A stretch of 64,000 nt of DNA from Corticibacter populi (GTDB lineage Bacteria > Pseudomonadota > Gammaproteobacteria > Burkholderiales > Burkholderiaceae_C): the NCBI RefSeq assembly GCF_004217315.1, contig NZ_SGWR01000001.1:620001-684000 (forward strand), read 5' to 3'. Position 1 is the stretch's first letter, and each line of letters starts with the position of its first letter. The position numbers and the translations under genes were made by a program. The notes beneath the pieces are model-generated. The model worked only from the letters and a program-made list of their open reading frames with translations. It searched no databases and was not told the DNA's origin. Shown here one piece after another: positions 26,401-34,385 of this stretch.

Positions 26401-26571
26401 TTAAACGTCGGGGGCTTGGCGCTGGCCGCTTACAACGCCTAGCCTGGCGCCGTCCGCCGGCACAAGGGGATTCCACCCTACTGCGAGACGCAGCAGCAGT
26501 ATGTGGTCAAGGTGCTGACCCTGTACCGCCAGTTCGCACTGGTGGACGCGCAGTTGGCCAGTGCGCGCTGA
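26401..26571 (+). pseudogene. Remnant of a lytic transglycosylase (SLT domain) C-terminus
   Basis: One frame reads LNVGGLALAAYNA, then TAG at 26440-26442, then PGAVRRHKGIPPYCETQQQ and continues to a TGA at 26569. This is the AYNAGPGAV...GIPP core that ends SLT-family transglycosylases, with the Gly codon after AYNA replaced by a stop. Nothing of the catalytic upstream part is recognisable in the preceding ~150 bases. PFGI-1-class elements carry such an enzyme near PilL for mating-pore assembly, and a pilL gene lies 1 kb downstream, so this is probably ICE debris. Confidence 0.75.
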
Positions 26572-26613
26572 AGTGACGACGTAGGTTAGACTGAATTACC
26601 ATATTAAAGTTGG

Positions 26614-27324
26614 TTATTTGGCCGCGATAATTAATGAAGGTGCGTATAAGTCTTCCGCAGAATTGGCGAGCAACGGAGACCCCTTCCCACCAGCAAGTGC
26701 TTCAACAAAGGATTGGCCAACAGCCATAGGGAAATAGTTGTGATCTCGCAAAATGTATGCGGGATAGGTACAAAGGAGACGCCCCTTTAGTTCATCGTAG
26801 TGGTCGGGATATGCCATGACCAGTGAATGATGAAATGTTGCCTCGATGATTTGACCACTGTCTATCGTCAGCCAGGCGTGAATATTGATTCCGGCTTTAC
26901 CTAGCCGTGCATATTCAGTCAGGTCAATTCCACCCCCCTTAATCCATTCAGTCAAATCGTTCCAGCTTGGGTCAAAGACTGGGTGGTCCTTCTTCCATAT
27001 CTGGCCAATGGTGACACTCACGTTTCGCCCGAGAGCCTGGCTGATGATTGGAGCCATAAAGTGGCACCATTTCATGCATTGAAATGCCGAATATTCAAAA
27101 CCAGGAACGCCAGCCGCTTCAAGCGCCGGGATGATTTTTGATAGATCACCTTCATCTACAGGCTGCTTATTCCAGCGCCAATTGAAATTGGCCATGGATA
27201 AATCATAATGCCTTGAAAATTTGATGGCTTGCATGAAATTGGCATTGTAATCACCAAGAATATGAAATGATGGAACAGGTAAATCAGGTCGATTTGATTT
27301 CCTGAATAGTCCAAAAAACCCCAT
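26614..27324 (-). CDS. Hypothetical protein with papain/transglutaminase-like motifs
   Basis: A 236-residue protein starting MGFFGLFRKSNRPDLPVPSF. The ATG at 27324 has GGAG seven bases upstream; the frame extends 14 codons further without support. It is AT-richer than its neighbours. Residues ~85-190 include CMKWCHFMAPIISQALG, later INIHAWLTIDSGQIIEATFH. The order Cys-helix, then HAW followed by an acidic residue before T, is reminiscent of transglutaminase-like cysteine enzymes, but I cannot establish this. It has no signal peptide and no obvious partner gene. It sits alone on the minus strand among ICE debris, so it is probably acquired cargo. Confidence 0.65.
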   Translation of the reverse strand: MGFFGLFRKSNRPDLPVPSFHILGDYNANFMQAIKFSRHYDLSMANFNWRWNKQPVDEGDLSKIIPALEAAGVPGFEYSAFQCMKWCHFMAPIISQALGRNVSVTIGQIWKKDHPVFDPSWNDLTEWIKGGGIDLTEYARLGKAGINIHAWLTIDSGQIIEATFHHSLVMAYPDHYDELKGRLLCTYPAYILRDHNYFPMAVGQSFVEALAGGKGSPLLANSAEDLYAPSLIIAAK

Positions 27325-27481
27325 GCCATATCTCCTTCGTATGGTGATGATAGGCGCAAAGGCCATGATGACTGGAGCTACGCCATCATTTCCGTCTTGT
27401 CAAGCCGAACCCCCCTCGCACGTGCAACGGGGTTTCGGCTTGAGACAGTTTTCTCTGATTGCAACACTGGCAGGCACTGGC

Positions 27482-27499
27482 GATGCACACCTGTGCATC
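27482..27499. repeat. 8-bp palindrome upstream of pilL
   Basis: GATGCACA-CC-TGTGCATC at 27482-27499 is an inverted repeat with an 8-bp stem, 85-102 bases before the pilL start. Eleven-base direct copies of GATTGCAACAC flank it at 27457 and 27524. An operator or leader hairpin is possible. Confidence 0.55.
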
Positions 27500-27583
27500 C
27501 GAGGTCCGGCCCATCGCGCGCGTTGATTGCAACACCGCTCGGTTGGCTCGGGATGACCCATTGTCCAACTGTCGGGAGTTGTC

Positions 27584-28783
27584 ATGGCGCCAAGCCACTC
27601 ACTCAAATCCAAAGCATCCATCGCCGCGCTGGTCGTCGCAACCCTGACCGGTTGCAACAGCGTCAGTCTTGATCCCAACGCCACCGATGGCGCGTACATC
27701 GTGCATCAACCTGCTCCGCAGGCGCAGCGGCAGGAGGCTCCAGCACCGCAGCAACGCGTGAGCCGCTACACCACGGCTGAGGCTCGCCCCGATGCCGGGG
27801 TGATCGAGCCTCTGCAGGCTGTCGTGCAGATCACCTATCCGCGTGACGTGCGCACCATCGAAGCCGCCCTCGACTACACGTTGATGAGGAGCGGCTATTC
27901 GCTGGCCCTGCCCTCCACCGTTGAGCAGCAGCGTTTCCGGGGTCTGCCACTGCCAGAATCGCAGCGCACCCTGGGCCCATACACCGTCGAGCAGATCCTG
28001 CACATGCTGCTGGGCACCGAATGGCAGCTCGTCATCAACGCGCCACAGCGCGTCGTCGGTTTCGTCGAGCCGCCCTCCCCGATCGGGTCTGCCTCACTGC
28101 CCACGCCGTCGCCGGCAGTAGCGCCTGTGGCCGCTGTGCCGGTGCCTGCCTCAGCTGCCTCATCTGTATCGGCTGAACCTGTGACCGTAGCCCCGGTCGC
28201 TGCGAGCAACGCGTCAACGTCCGCAGCCCCCACCAGCTCGCCGATTTCTGCTGTCCCTGTCAAGGCCTCAGCGACATCCACTTCCGCATTTCCGCCTGCG
28301 GCGTCTGCGCAAGCCGATTCGGGCGAAGTCTCCGCCGAGCCCTCATCCAGCACCCCGGCAGCGCGCTGGGACGTGCTGCTCACCGACGTGACCCTGGCGC
28401 AGACCTTCCTGCGCTGGGGCAAGGATGCCGGCTACCGCGTCAAGTGGGATGCCGCCAAGCACGTGCTCATCGGCGCGCCCGACACCTACCAGCGCCTGAG
28501 CTTCGAGGATGCGGTCACGGCCGCGCTCTCCACGCCTGGCATCCAGCACAGCGAATACCCGCTGGAGGCCTGCTTCTATCCCAACAACCCGCCACTGGTG
28601 CGCATCACACGCCGCGGTGAGCATGCCGGCCTCGGCCTGCTTGAGGAAGCCGATGATCTGTTCCTCGCTGAATCTGCTCTTCTTCATGTCCGTCATTCTC
28701 CTGGGGGTTGGCGGACTTCACTAACTTCAGACTGGTACGGCTGTTGGGGGGCAGGTCACTTGACGCTCATCATTTCCAGCTGA
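27584..28783 (+). CDS. pilL: ICE pilus lipoprotein PilL with a C-terminus altered by an IS
   Basis: A 399-residue lipoprotein: a signal peptide with lipobox LTGC ending near residue 23, then the PilL N-terminal domain (RYTTAEARPDAGVIEPLQAV, and TLGPYTVEQILHMLLGTEWQ). A long Ala/Ser/Pro/Val linker spans 165-265, and a TcpQ-like domain covers ~270-350 (WDVLLTDVTLAQTFLRWG). PilL belongs to the type IV pilus of PFGI-1-class elements. From about residue 347 the sequence is the antisense of an IS3-family orfA start, so the last ~50 residues are foreign; the native stop was probably just there. The ATG has GGGAG five bases upstream. No other pil genes follow, so function is doubtful. Confidence 0.82.
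   Translation: MAPSHSLKSKASIAALVVATLTGCNSVSLDPNATDGAYIVHQPAPQAQRQEAPAPQQRVSRYTTAEARPDAGVIEPLQAVVQITYPRDVRTIEAALDYTLMRSGYSLALPSTVEQQRFRGLPLPESQRTLGPYTVEQILHMLLGTEWQLVINAPQRVVGFVEPPSPIGSASLPTPSPAVAPVAAVPVPASAASSVSAEPVTVAPVAASNASTSAAPTSSPISAVPVKASATSTSAFPPAASAQADSGEVSAEPSSSTPAARWDVLLTDVTLAQTFLRWGKDAGYRVKWDAAKHVLIGAPDTYQRLSFEDAVTAALSTPGIQHSEYPLEACFYPNNPPLVRITRRGEHAGLGLLEEADDLFLAESALLHVRHSPGGWRTSLTSDWYGCWGAGHLTLIISS
28622..28758 (-). mobile_element. IS3-family end with the start of orfA
   Basis: On the minus strand, ATG 28687 begins MKKSRFSEEQIIGFLKQAEA, the characteristic first ~20 residues of IS3-family OrfA proteins. After GM the match stops near 28622. The upstream part, running to TGACCTGCCCCCC read from 28758, looks like the IS left end and leader with a GGAG site. 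Only ~137 bp remain, so the IS has been truncated by deletion or recombination. It lies across the 3' end of pilL. Confidence 0.75.
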
Positions 28784-28869
28784 GCCTCCTTGATATTTCC
28801 AACAGAGGGACACTTTTATCTGGGGTTCAGGGGCCATTACTTACTGTTCGAGGCTCACAGGCTCAAGTG

Positions 28870-28912
28870 CAATACGCCCATCTCGCTATAATTAAGAATA
28901 GTTTTCACTACC
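28870..28912 (+). promoter_or_regulatory. Candidate promoter for the AraC-type regulator
   Basis: A perfect -10 hexamer TATAAT lies at 28887-28892, within the AT-rich sequence TCGCTATAATTAAGAATAG. No strong -35 is seen. The stretch just after the -10 (AAGAATAGTTTTCA) has a weak resemblance to half of a Fur box. Iron control by Fur is expected for siderophore loci, but the site is not convincing by eye. Confidence 0.4.
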
Positions 28913-29018
28913 ATAGAATCACGGGTCTTGATCGGGTGCCTCAATCACGCGATCTGGCTTGCCCCACGCGATCCCATCCCCGCGTAGCCACCAGCCGCGC
29001 ATTGATGCTCTCGCGCCC

Positions 29019-30056
29019 ATGTCCATCGATCCCCTTGCACTCTCGCGCTACCAGCAATATTTTCAGCGCGTAGACTCGCCTTTCGAAGAACTGCCGACCG
29101 CCTCGGACTGGCGCGGTGCCAGCAGCACCTCCAGCGCCGTGCAACGCCGCTATCGCGTGCGCGCAGGCGCAGGCGCAGGCTGGTTCGACATGCATGCTTT
29201 CGGTGATCGCATGGCCATCAGCCGCCTGCAGTGCAGCTTCACGCAGTCGCGCGTAGAGCATTACCAAGACATTCCCGACACCATCCGGCTCAGTGTCGTG
29301 CTCAACTGCGACCATGGCGCGCATGTGCGTGCGAGTGAAAAAACACTGGCGCAGCCTGGCGACATCCGCGTACGCAACGGCAACCCCGGTCCGGTGCTGC
29401 ATGCGGTGGTTCCCGACGTCATGCGCACGGGCTTGGCCATCGATCTCAGCCGCGACATGATCGAGACCTTGGGCGCGCAGGGCTGTGATCTTTCCCATCT
29501 TGGCCTGCCTGGCTCATGCAGCCTGCTACGCGCCGATACCCCAGTGGCATTGCGCCTGCAGACACTGGGCCAGCGCATGATGGCGCTGCATACCGATGCA
29601 CACCTGCTGGCAAAGATCGAACTGGAGACGCTGGGGCTGGAGTTGATGCTGCTTGCGCTCAAAGGCGAAGACCTGCGAGCGGTTACCGCCGCTGCCGGTG
29701 CCCGCGCCGCAGCGGCGCGCCGGCACTGGGGTGTGGCCGTGGACGACGCCATCGACATCCTCCAGAGCGAATGGCGGCATCCGCCCACCATTGCCGAACT
29801 GGCGCGCCGCGCCGGCATCAATGCCTGCTATCTCAAGGAGTTCTTTCGCCAGCGGACCGGCATGACGATCGCCGACTACCAGCGCCATTTGCGCATGCGC
29901 CATGCCAGAGACATGCTCGAAAGCGGCGCCTACACGCTCCAGCAACTGGCGCACGCCTGCGGCTACGCCCGCACGGACAAGTTCTCCATTGCATTTCGGC
30001 GTGCCTGGGGGCAATCGCCCAGTGGCTTGCTTGGCAGCGCCAGAAGTGCGCGTTAA
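29019..30056 (+). CDS. AraC-family regulator of siderophore uptake, PchR-like
   Basis: A 345-residue regulator starting MSIDPLALSRYQQYFQRVDS. The N-terminal ~220 residues form an unrecognised sensor domain as in PchR-type proteins. The C-terminal AraC DNA-binding domain (about 245-340) has two helix-turn-helix units, PPTIAELARRAGINACYLKE and YTLQQLAHACGYARTDKFSI, with the final FRRAWGQSPSG. PchR-like activators use a ferric siderophore as ligand and switch on the receptor gene. It lies directly upstream of the iron locus. The frame opens 20 codons earlier at TTG; ATG 29019 was chosen, without a strong ribosome binding site. Confidence 0.85.
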   Translation: MSIDPLALSRYQQYFQRVDSPFEELPTASDWRGASSTSSAVQRRYRVRAGAGAGWFDMHAFGDRMAISRLQCSFTQSRVEHYQDIPDTIRLSVVLNCDHGAHVRASEKTLAQPGDIRVRNGNPGPVLHAVVPDVMRTGLAIDLSRDMIETLGAQGCDLSHLGLPGSCSLLRADTPVALRLQTLGQRMMALHTDAHLLAKIELETLGLELMLLALKGEDLRAVTAAAGARAAAARRHWGVAVDDAIDILQSEWRHPPTIAELARRAGINACYLKEFFRQRTGMTIADYQRHLRMRHARDMLESGAYTLQQLAHACGYARTDKFSIAFRRAWGQSPSGLLGSARSAR

Positions 30057-30315
30057 GCATCGGGCAGAAATAGAACCACCAATAAGATCGATTTCTATTT
30101 TCTTCCAGGGGGCTAGTTCTTGCCGATGAGGGGCTAAGCAGCTAGAGAGCAACAGGACACTTGCGCTTCGCTGCAAGCCCTCTCTCTCGCAGGAACGCGA
30201 TGCCGAGACGTTCTGCGCGCGCCCTTAAGCACATCGGCTGGCGGCGGCAAGATCACTCGCCAAGCAGCAGCAACCTGCCCAACCCTCGTCTTCTCCCTCT
30301 TGCGACAAGGATTTC

Positions 30316-30672
30316 ATGGAGAGGTCATTCTCTACCATCAGTTACACCGACGATTACATCGCCGCCCGCCAGATGCTGGACGTGTCGCGGGTGATTGCGG
30401 CCACCGATGCGGGCGTCTACGGCAACGCCAACCTGATCGACAAGACCCACATCGACGCCGCCAACACCCGTACGTTGCCGGGCCCCACTCTGTTGGGCCT
30501 GGGCCTGGGCCTGGGCCTGGGCCTGCGCTGGCGCACCGACGTGGCCGGACGGCCGCCAGTGTTGCGCGGCACGGTGCAGAACGTCACCAACAAGGCTTAT
30601 TGGGCCGGTTCGCTGGGCTCCGGCCTGGGTACGCCGCATACCTTCGTGCTGCCAGCCAGCATGGATTTCTGA
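30316..30672 (+). pseudogene. Internally deleted TonB-dependent siderophore receptor
   Basis: An open frame of 118 codons. From about codon 10 it reads like the last ~110 residues of a siderophore receptor: IDAANTRTLPGPTLLGLGLG, GRPPVLRGTVQNVTNKAYWA and the ending LPASMDF, which closes the barrel with a terminal Phe. A full receptor has about 700-750 residues, so the plug and most of the barrel are missing. An AAGGA site stands four bases before the ATG, so the original start region may be joined in frame to the C-terminus. Five GGGCCT hexamers at 30495-30524 encode a Gly-Leu run that normal receptors lack. The gene lies between the AraC regulator and the DUF3649 gene, the usual receptor position. 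Confidence 0.75.
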
Positions 30673-30680
30673 GAACCACC

Positions 30681-31028
30681 ATGACCGTCCCCACGTCTCC
30701 TCCCGATCCGGGCCAGCGCCTGACCGCAGCGGCCCAAGCCGTCTGGCGCCAGGCGCCGCTGGTCTCGCGCATAGCCGCCGCGCTGTTCGGCGGCTATGCG
30801 CTGGCTGCGCAGTTCTCCATCGCCGCCCTCGCGCTGCCGTTGGCGCCATCCGAGGCCGCCTTCACCGGCATGCTGGGCAGCTTTCTGGTCTATGCGATCG
30901 CGGTGATCTGGGTGTTCGCCGTGCGCAGCGCCTGGCGCGCCTGGGCCGGTCTGCTGGTGGCCGCCGTCGTGATGCTTCCGTTCACCTGGATGGCCGTGCA
31001 GGCCGGCGCAAGTGGAGGTGCCGCATGA
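30681..31028 (+). CDS. DUF3649 family inner-membrane protein
   Basis: A 115-residue protein starting MTVPTSPPDPGQRLTAAAQA. It has three hydrophobic segments, around residues 30-52, 60-78 and 83-105, typical of DUF3649 proteins found beside PepSY-type iron-reductase genes. It begins eight bases after the receptor remnant and overlaps the next gene by four bases (ATGA). A role with the two following membrane proteins in handling iron at the inner membrane is inferred from this conserved arrangement. The ribosome binding site is weak, which suggests coupling to the former receptor gene. Confidence 0.82.
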   Translation: MTVPTSPPDPGQRLTAAAQAVWRQAPLVSRIAAALFGGYALAAQFSIAALALPLAPSEAAFTGMLGSFLVYAIAVIWVFAVRSAWRAWAGLLVAAVVMLPFTWMAVQAGASGGAA

Positions 31029-32737
31029 GCAACGTCAGCACGCCACAGCCCGCAGCCGCCGAAGCAGCAGCATCGGCGCCCTCCGTCAAGCCGTTGAAAC
31101 CGGTGAAGAAAGCCGCCAAGGCGCCAGGGCTGCGCCAGACCATGTCCGACCTGCACATCTGGACCGGCCTGCTGGTCGGCTGGATTCTGTATGCCGTGTT
31201 CCTGACCGGCACGCTGGCATTCTTCCGCGACGAGACCTCGCTGTACATGCGCCCGGAGTTGCCCGCCGCGCAGCAGCGCGAAGCCGCGCCGGTCGTCGCG
31301 CAGCGCCTGGCCGACCACATCCTGGCCAGCTCGCCCAACGCCTCGCAGCTCAGCATTTCACTGCCGACCGAGCGCAACCCGACCGCCTCGGCCTTCGCCC
31401 GCAGTGCCGAGGGCGGGCGGCGCGGCTTTTCCAGCGCCACCTACGACCCTGCCACGGCAGAAAAGCTCGATGCCCGCGAAACGCGCGGCGGCGATTTCTT
31501 CTACACCTTCCACTTCAACCTGCACTACATGCCCGCGCTGTGGGCGCGCTGGCTGGTGGGCTTGTGCGCGATGTTCATGCTGGTGGCCATCGTCAGTGGC
31601 GTGATCACGCACAAGAAGATATTCACCGACTTCTTCACCTTCCGCTGGGGCAAGGGCCAGCGCGCGTGGCTGGATGCGCACAACGCGCTGTCGGTGCTGG
31701 GCCTGCCGTTTCACTTCATGATCACCTGGAGCGGCCTCATCACGCTGATGGTGCTGTACATGCCCTGGGGGCTGGAGCACCTGCCTTCTCAGGCCGACCG
31801 TGCCGCGGTGACGGGCGAGATGCGCTTCTTCCTGCCACCGGCGCGCCCGGCCGGCACGCCTGCAGAGCTGGTCGCCATCAATGGGCTCGTCGAACAGGCC
31901 GAGGCGCGCTGGGGCGCTGGCCATGTTGGTGCCGTGCAGATCGCCAACCCCGGCGATGCCAACGCCCGCATCGCCATCGTGCGCCAGCAGGCCAGCCGCG
32001 TCTCGACCACGCCGAACTACCTGCTGTTCGATGGCGTCAGCGGCGATCTGACACGCGCCAAGGATGCCTCCGGCCCAGTCGCCACCACGCAGGGCGTGCT
32101 CTATGGCCTGCACCTGGGGCGCTTTGCCGATCCGGTGCTGCGCTGGCTGTACTTCCTCGTCAGTCTGGCCGGCACGGCGATGGTCGGCACCGGGCTGGTG
32201 TTGTGGATCGTCAAGCGCCGTGCCAAACTGCCCGACCCGGACAAGCCCTACTTCGGCTTCTGGCTGGTCGAGCGGCTGAACATCGGCGCCATCGCCGGGC
32301 TGTCCGTCGCTGTGCCCGCCCTCTTCTGGGCCAACCGGCTGCTGCCGCTGGAACTGGCCGAGCGCGGCAACTGGGAAATCCACTGCTTCTTCATCGCCTG
32401 GGCGGGCGCGCTGGCCTGGGCCTTCGTACGGCCCGCCAAGCGCGCCTGGGTCGAGCTGCTGTGGCTGGCCGCTGCGCTGCTGGCGGCGCTGCCGCTGGCC
32501 AACTTCCTGCTGACCGACCGCAATGTGCTCATCAGCCTGTGGACGGGCGATTGGGTCTTCGCCGGCTTCGAGCTGACGCTGCTGGCGTTTGCCGCTGCGC
32601 ACGCCTGGCTGGCGATTCGCACCTTGCGGCACCAGCCCAAGGCCAAGCCAGTGCGCAAAACCATGGCCAAACCCACAGCCCCGAAAGTCGCCAGGGCCGA
32701 GCCCGCCACCGCAGAGCCGGCCGGGGAACACGCATGA
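31025..32737 (+). CDS. PepSY-associated membrane protein, ferric-siderophore reductase type
   Basis: A 570-residue inner-membrane protein. After a ~38-residue Ala/Lys-rich N-terminus comes TMSDLHIWTGLLVGWILYAV, the first helix of the PepSY_TM family. A large periplasmic loop, helices around 180-205 (LVGLCAMFMLVAIVSGVITH) and 225-250, and four or more helices after 370 follow. His residues in the helices (LHIWTG, FHFNLHYM, FHFMITWSG) could bind haem. Relatives such as PiuB and FoxB are Fur-regulated and linked to iron release from siderophores. The C-terminus is Lys/Ala/Pro-rich. It overlaps both neighbours by four bases. Confidence 0.87.
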   Translation: MSNVSTPQPAAAEAAASAPSVKPLKPVKKAAKAPGLRQTMSDLHIWTGLLVGWILYAVFLTGTLAFFRDETSLYMRPELPAAQQREAAPVVAQRLADHILASSPNASQLSISLPTERNPTASAFARSAEGGRRGFSSATYDPATAEKLDARETRGGDFFYTFHFNLHYMPALWARWLVGLCAMFMLVAIVSGVITHKKIFTDFFTFRWGKGQRAWLDAHNALSVLGLPFHFMITWSGLITLMVLYMPWGLEHLPSQADRAAVTGEMRFFLPPARPAGTPAELVAINGLVEQAEARWGAGHVGAVQIANPGDANARIAIVRQQASRVSTTPNYLLFDGVSGDLTRAKDASGPVATTQGVLYGLHLGRFADPVLRWLYFLVSLAGTAMVGTGLVLWIVKRRAKLPDPDKPYFGFWLVERLNIGAIAGLSVAVPALFWANRLLPLELAERGNWEIHCFFIAWAGALAWAFVRPAKRAWVELLWLAAALLAALPLANFLLTDRNVLISLWTGDWVFAGFELTLLAFAAAHAWLAIRTLRHQPKAKPVRKTMAKPTAPKVARAEPATAEPAGEHA

Positions 32738-33153
32738 ACGCCGCCAACTTCGCCGGGTGGGAGCACCTGCTGGTCTTCGTCAATTGTCTGGCCGGTTTCG
32801 CCTGTCTGGCGCTGGCGATGGACCGGCACCAGAGCGACCTGTTCGGCCGCGAGCTGGCACCCAAGACCACACGCCTGCTCCGCATGGCCGGCTGGCTATG
32901 GCTGCTGGCCGCGCTGTGGCTGGCGGTGGCGCGCATGGGCTGGAGTTTCGGCCTAACGGCCTACAGCGGCCACACCAGCGCGGCGGCCGCCCTCGTCTTC
33001 ATTGCCCTGCTGATCTGGTGTCGCCGCCAGGAGCTGATCCAGCAACGCGCCAAGGCCCAGGCACAAGCCCAGAAAGCGGCCAAGGCGGCGGCAGCCAAGG
33101 CAAATGCCACCGATTCAAGCGGTGCCGCAACACCCGATGCGGCGCATTCCTGA
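32734..33153 (+). CDS. DUF3325 family membrane protein
   Basis: A 139-residue protein starting MNAANFAGWEHLLVFVNCLA. Three hydrophobic segments lie at about 9-27, 46-65 and 75-95. A charged Ala/Lys/Gln-rich tail follows. Size, topology and its place directly after a PepSY gene match DUF3325. The start overlaps the PepSY stop (ATGA). With DUF3649 and PepSY proteins it makes a three-gene inner-membrane set repeatedly seen in siderophore loci of Burkholderiales. The biochemical role is unknown. Confidence 0.82.
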   Translation: MNAANFAGWEHLLVFVNCLAGFACLALAMDRHQSDLFGRELAPKTTRLLRMAGWLWLLAALWLAVARMGWSFGLTAYSGHTSAAAALVFIALLIWCRRQELIQQRAKAQAQAQKAAKAAAAKANATDSSGAATPDAAHS

Positions 33154-33190
33154 CCGTCTTTTTCCATTGTTCATTCCAAGGAGTTCCAAC

Positions 33191-34357
33191 ATGAAAAACA
33201 CCCTGATTCGCCTGTCGCTGTCGGTCTTCGCCGCTGCGGCCATGGCCGCCTGCTCCAGCAACCCTACGCAGTCGAGTTCGGCATCCGTGGCCGTTTACCA
33301 GCCCGTGCAAGCCGAGCAGATCTTGCGCCAGGAACTGGCCGTCGGCGTCTATGAACTGGCCTATTCCGCACGCCAGAATGCCGTATTCGCCGCAGCGTCG
33401 GGCGGCTTTGGCCCCGAGTCGGATCCTTCCAAGGTCTACCGCCTTGACCCTGAAACCCTGCAGGTGCAGGCCGAAATCACGCTGCCGCGCAACGGCTTCG
33501 GCGTCGGCCTGGACGATGCGGCCAACCGCCTCTACGTCGGCCACACCACCGAAGGCGCGGTCAGCGTGATCGACACGCAAACCAACCAGGTGCTGACCAC
33601 CATCCCGTTGGCCGAGAAGGTCAAGTCCAAGACTCCGGATGGCAAGGAAGTCGAGGGCTATCCGCACAGCTTCCGCGAAATCGTCATCGCCAGCGCCAAC
33701 CACCGCGCCTTCATGCCCGGCTTCGGCTTTGGCGGCAGCGCGCTGTACGTGGTCGACACCAAAAACCTGAAGCTGGAAACCGTGCTGCCCAACTTCGGCT
33801 TCGTCGCCACCGGCGTGACGCTGGATGCCGCCAACCACCGTCTCTACGTCTCCAACCTGCAGGGCCAGATCATCACCGTCGATACGCGTAGCCTGCAGGT
33901 GCTGGGCACCGCCGAGACCGAGGGCGACCAGTTGCTCAACCTCGCGCTAGATGCCGCCAACAACCGCCTGTTTGCGACCGACCAGGGCCACGAGCGCATC
34001 GCCGCGATGTGGGACCGCGCCCTGCCCGGCTACCAACCCAGCGGCACTGGCAGCCAGGTCGTGGTCGTGGACACCGCCAGCGGCCAGACGCTGCACAAGC
34101 TGCCCACCGGCCAGTACCCGATTGCGCTGCTGTTCGATGCGCCGCGCCAGCGCTTGTTCGTCACCAATCGCGGCGCCGGCACTGTCACGGTGTTCGACAC
34201 CCGCAGCTACGCGCTGCTCGACACCATCGCCTTGCCCACACACCCCAACAGCCTGGCCCTGACGCCAGATGGCAAGGCTTTGTACGTCTCGGTCAAGGCC
34301 GGCCAGGACGACCCGAAAGGCAGCAAGGACAGCATCGTGCGCATCGCGCTGGATTGA
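33191..34357 (+). CDS. YncE-like beta-propeller lipoprotein 1
   Basis: A 388-residue lipoprotein starting MKNTLIRLSLSVFAAAAMAA, with Cys at residue 21 in the lipobox MAAC. The mature part is a beta propeller with repeated blades of the kind LYVGHTTEGAVSVIDTQTNQ, LYVSNLQGQIITVDTRSLQV and LFVTNRGAGTVTVFDTRSYA, like E. coli YncE. An AAGGAG site lies seven bases before the ATG. It stands 28 bases ahead of the TonB receptor gene, and a paralogue follows that gene. In E. coli yncE neighbours the TonB receptor gene yncD, so a periplasmic partner of the receptor is the reasonable inference. The ligand is unknown. Confidence 0.85.
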   Translation: MKNTLIRLSLSVFAAAAMAACSSNPTQSSSASVAVYQPVQAEQILRQELAVGVYELAYSARQNAVFAAASGGFGPESDPSKVYRLDPETLQVQAEITLPRNGFGVGLDDAANRLYVGHTTEGAVSVIDTQTNQVLTTIPLAEKVKSKTPDGKEVEGYPHSFREIVIASANHRAFMPGFGFGGSALYVVDTKNLKLETVLPNFGFVATGVTLDAANHRLYVSNLQGQIITVDTRSLQVLGTAETEGDQLLNLALDAANNRLFATDQGHERIAAMWDRALPGYQPSGTGSQVVVVDTASGQTLHKLPTGQYPIALLFDAPRQRLFVTNRGAGTVTVFDTRSYALLDTIALPTHPNSLALTPDGKALYVSVKAGQDDPKGSKDSIVRIALD

Positions 34358-34385
34358 TCGCAACCGCTGAAACAGAGAACCCATC

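Noticed and set aside
28760..28870. Second insertion-sequence end downstream of the IS3 remnant
   Set aside because: Some motifs look IS-like, but no terminal repeat or coding remnant could be identified.
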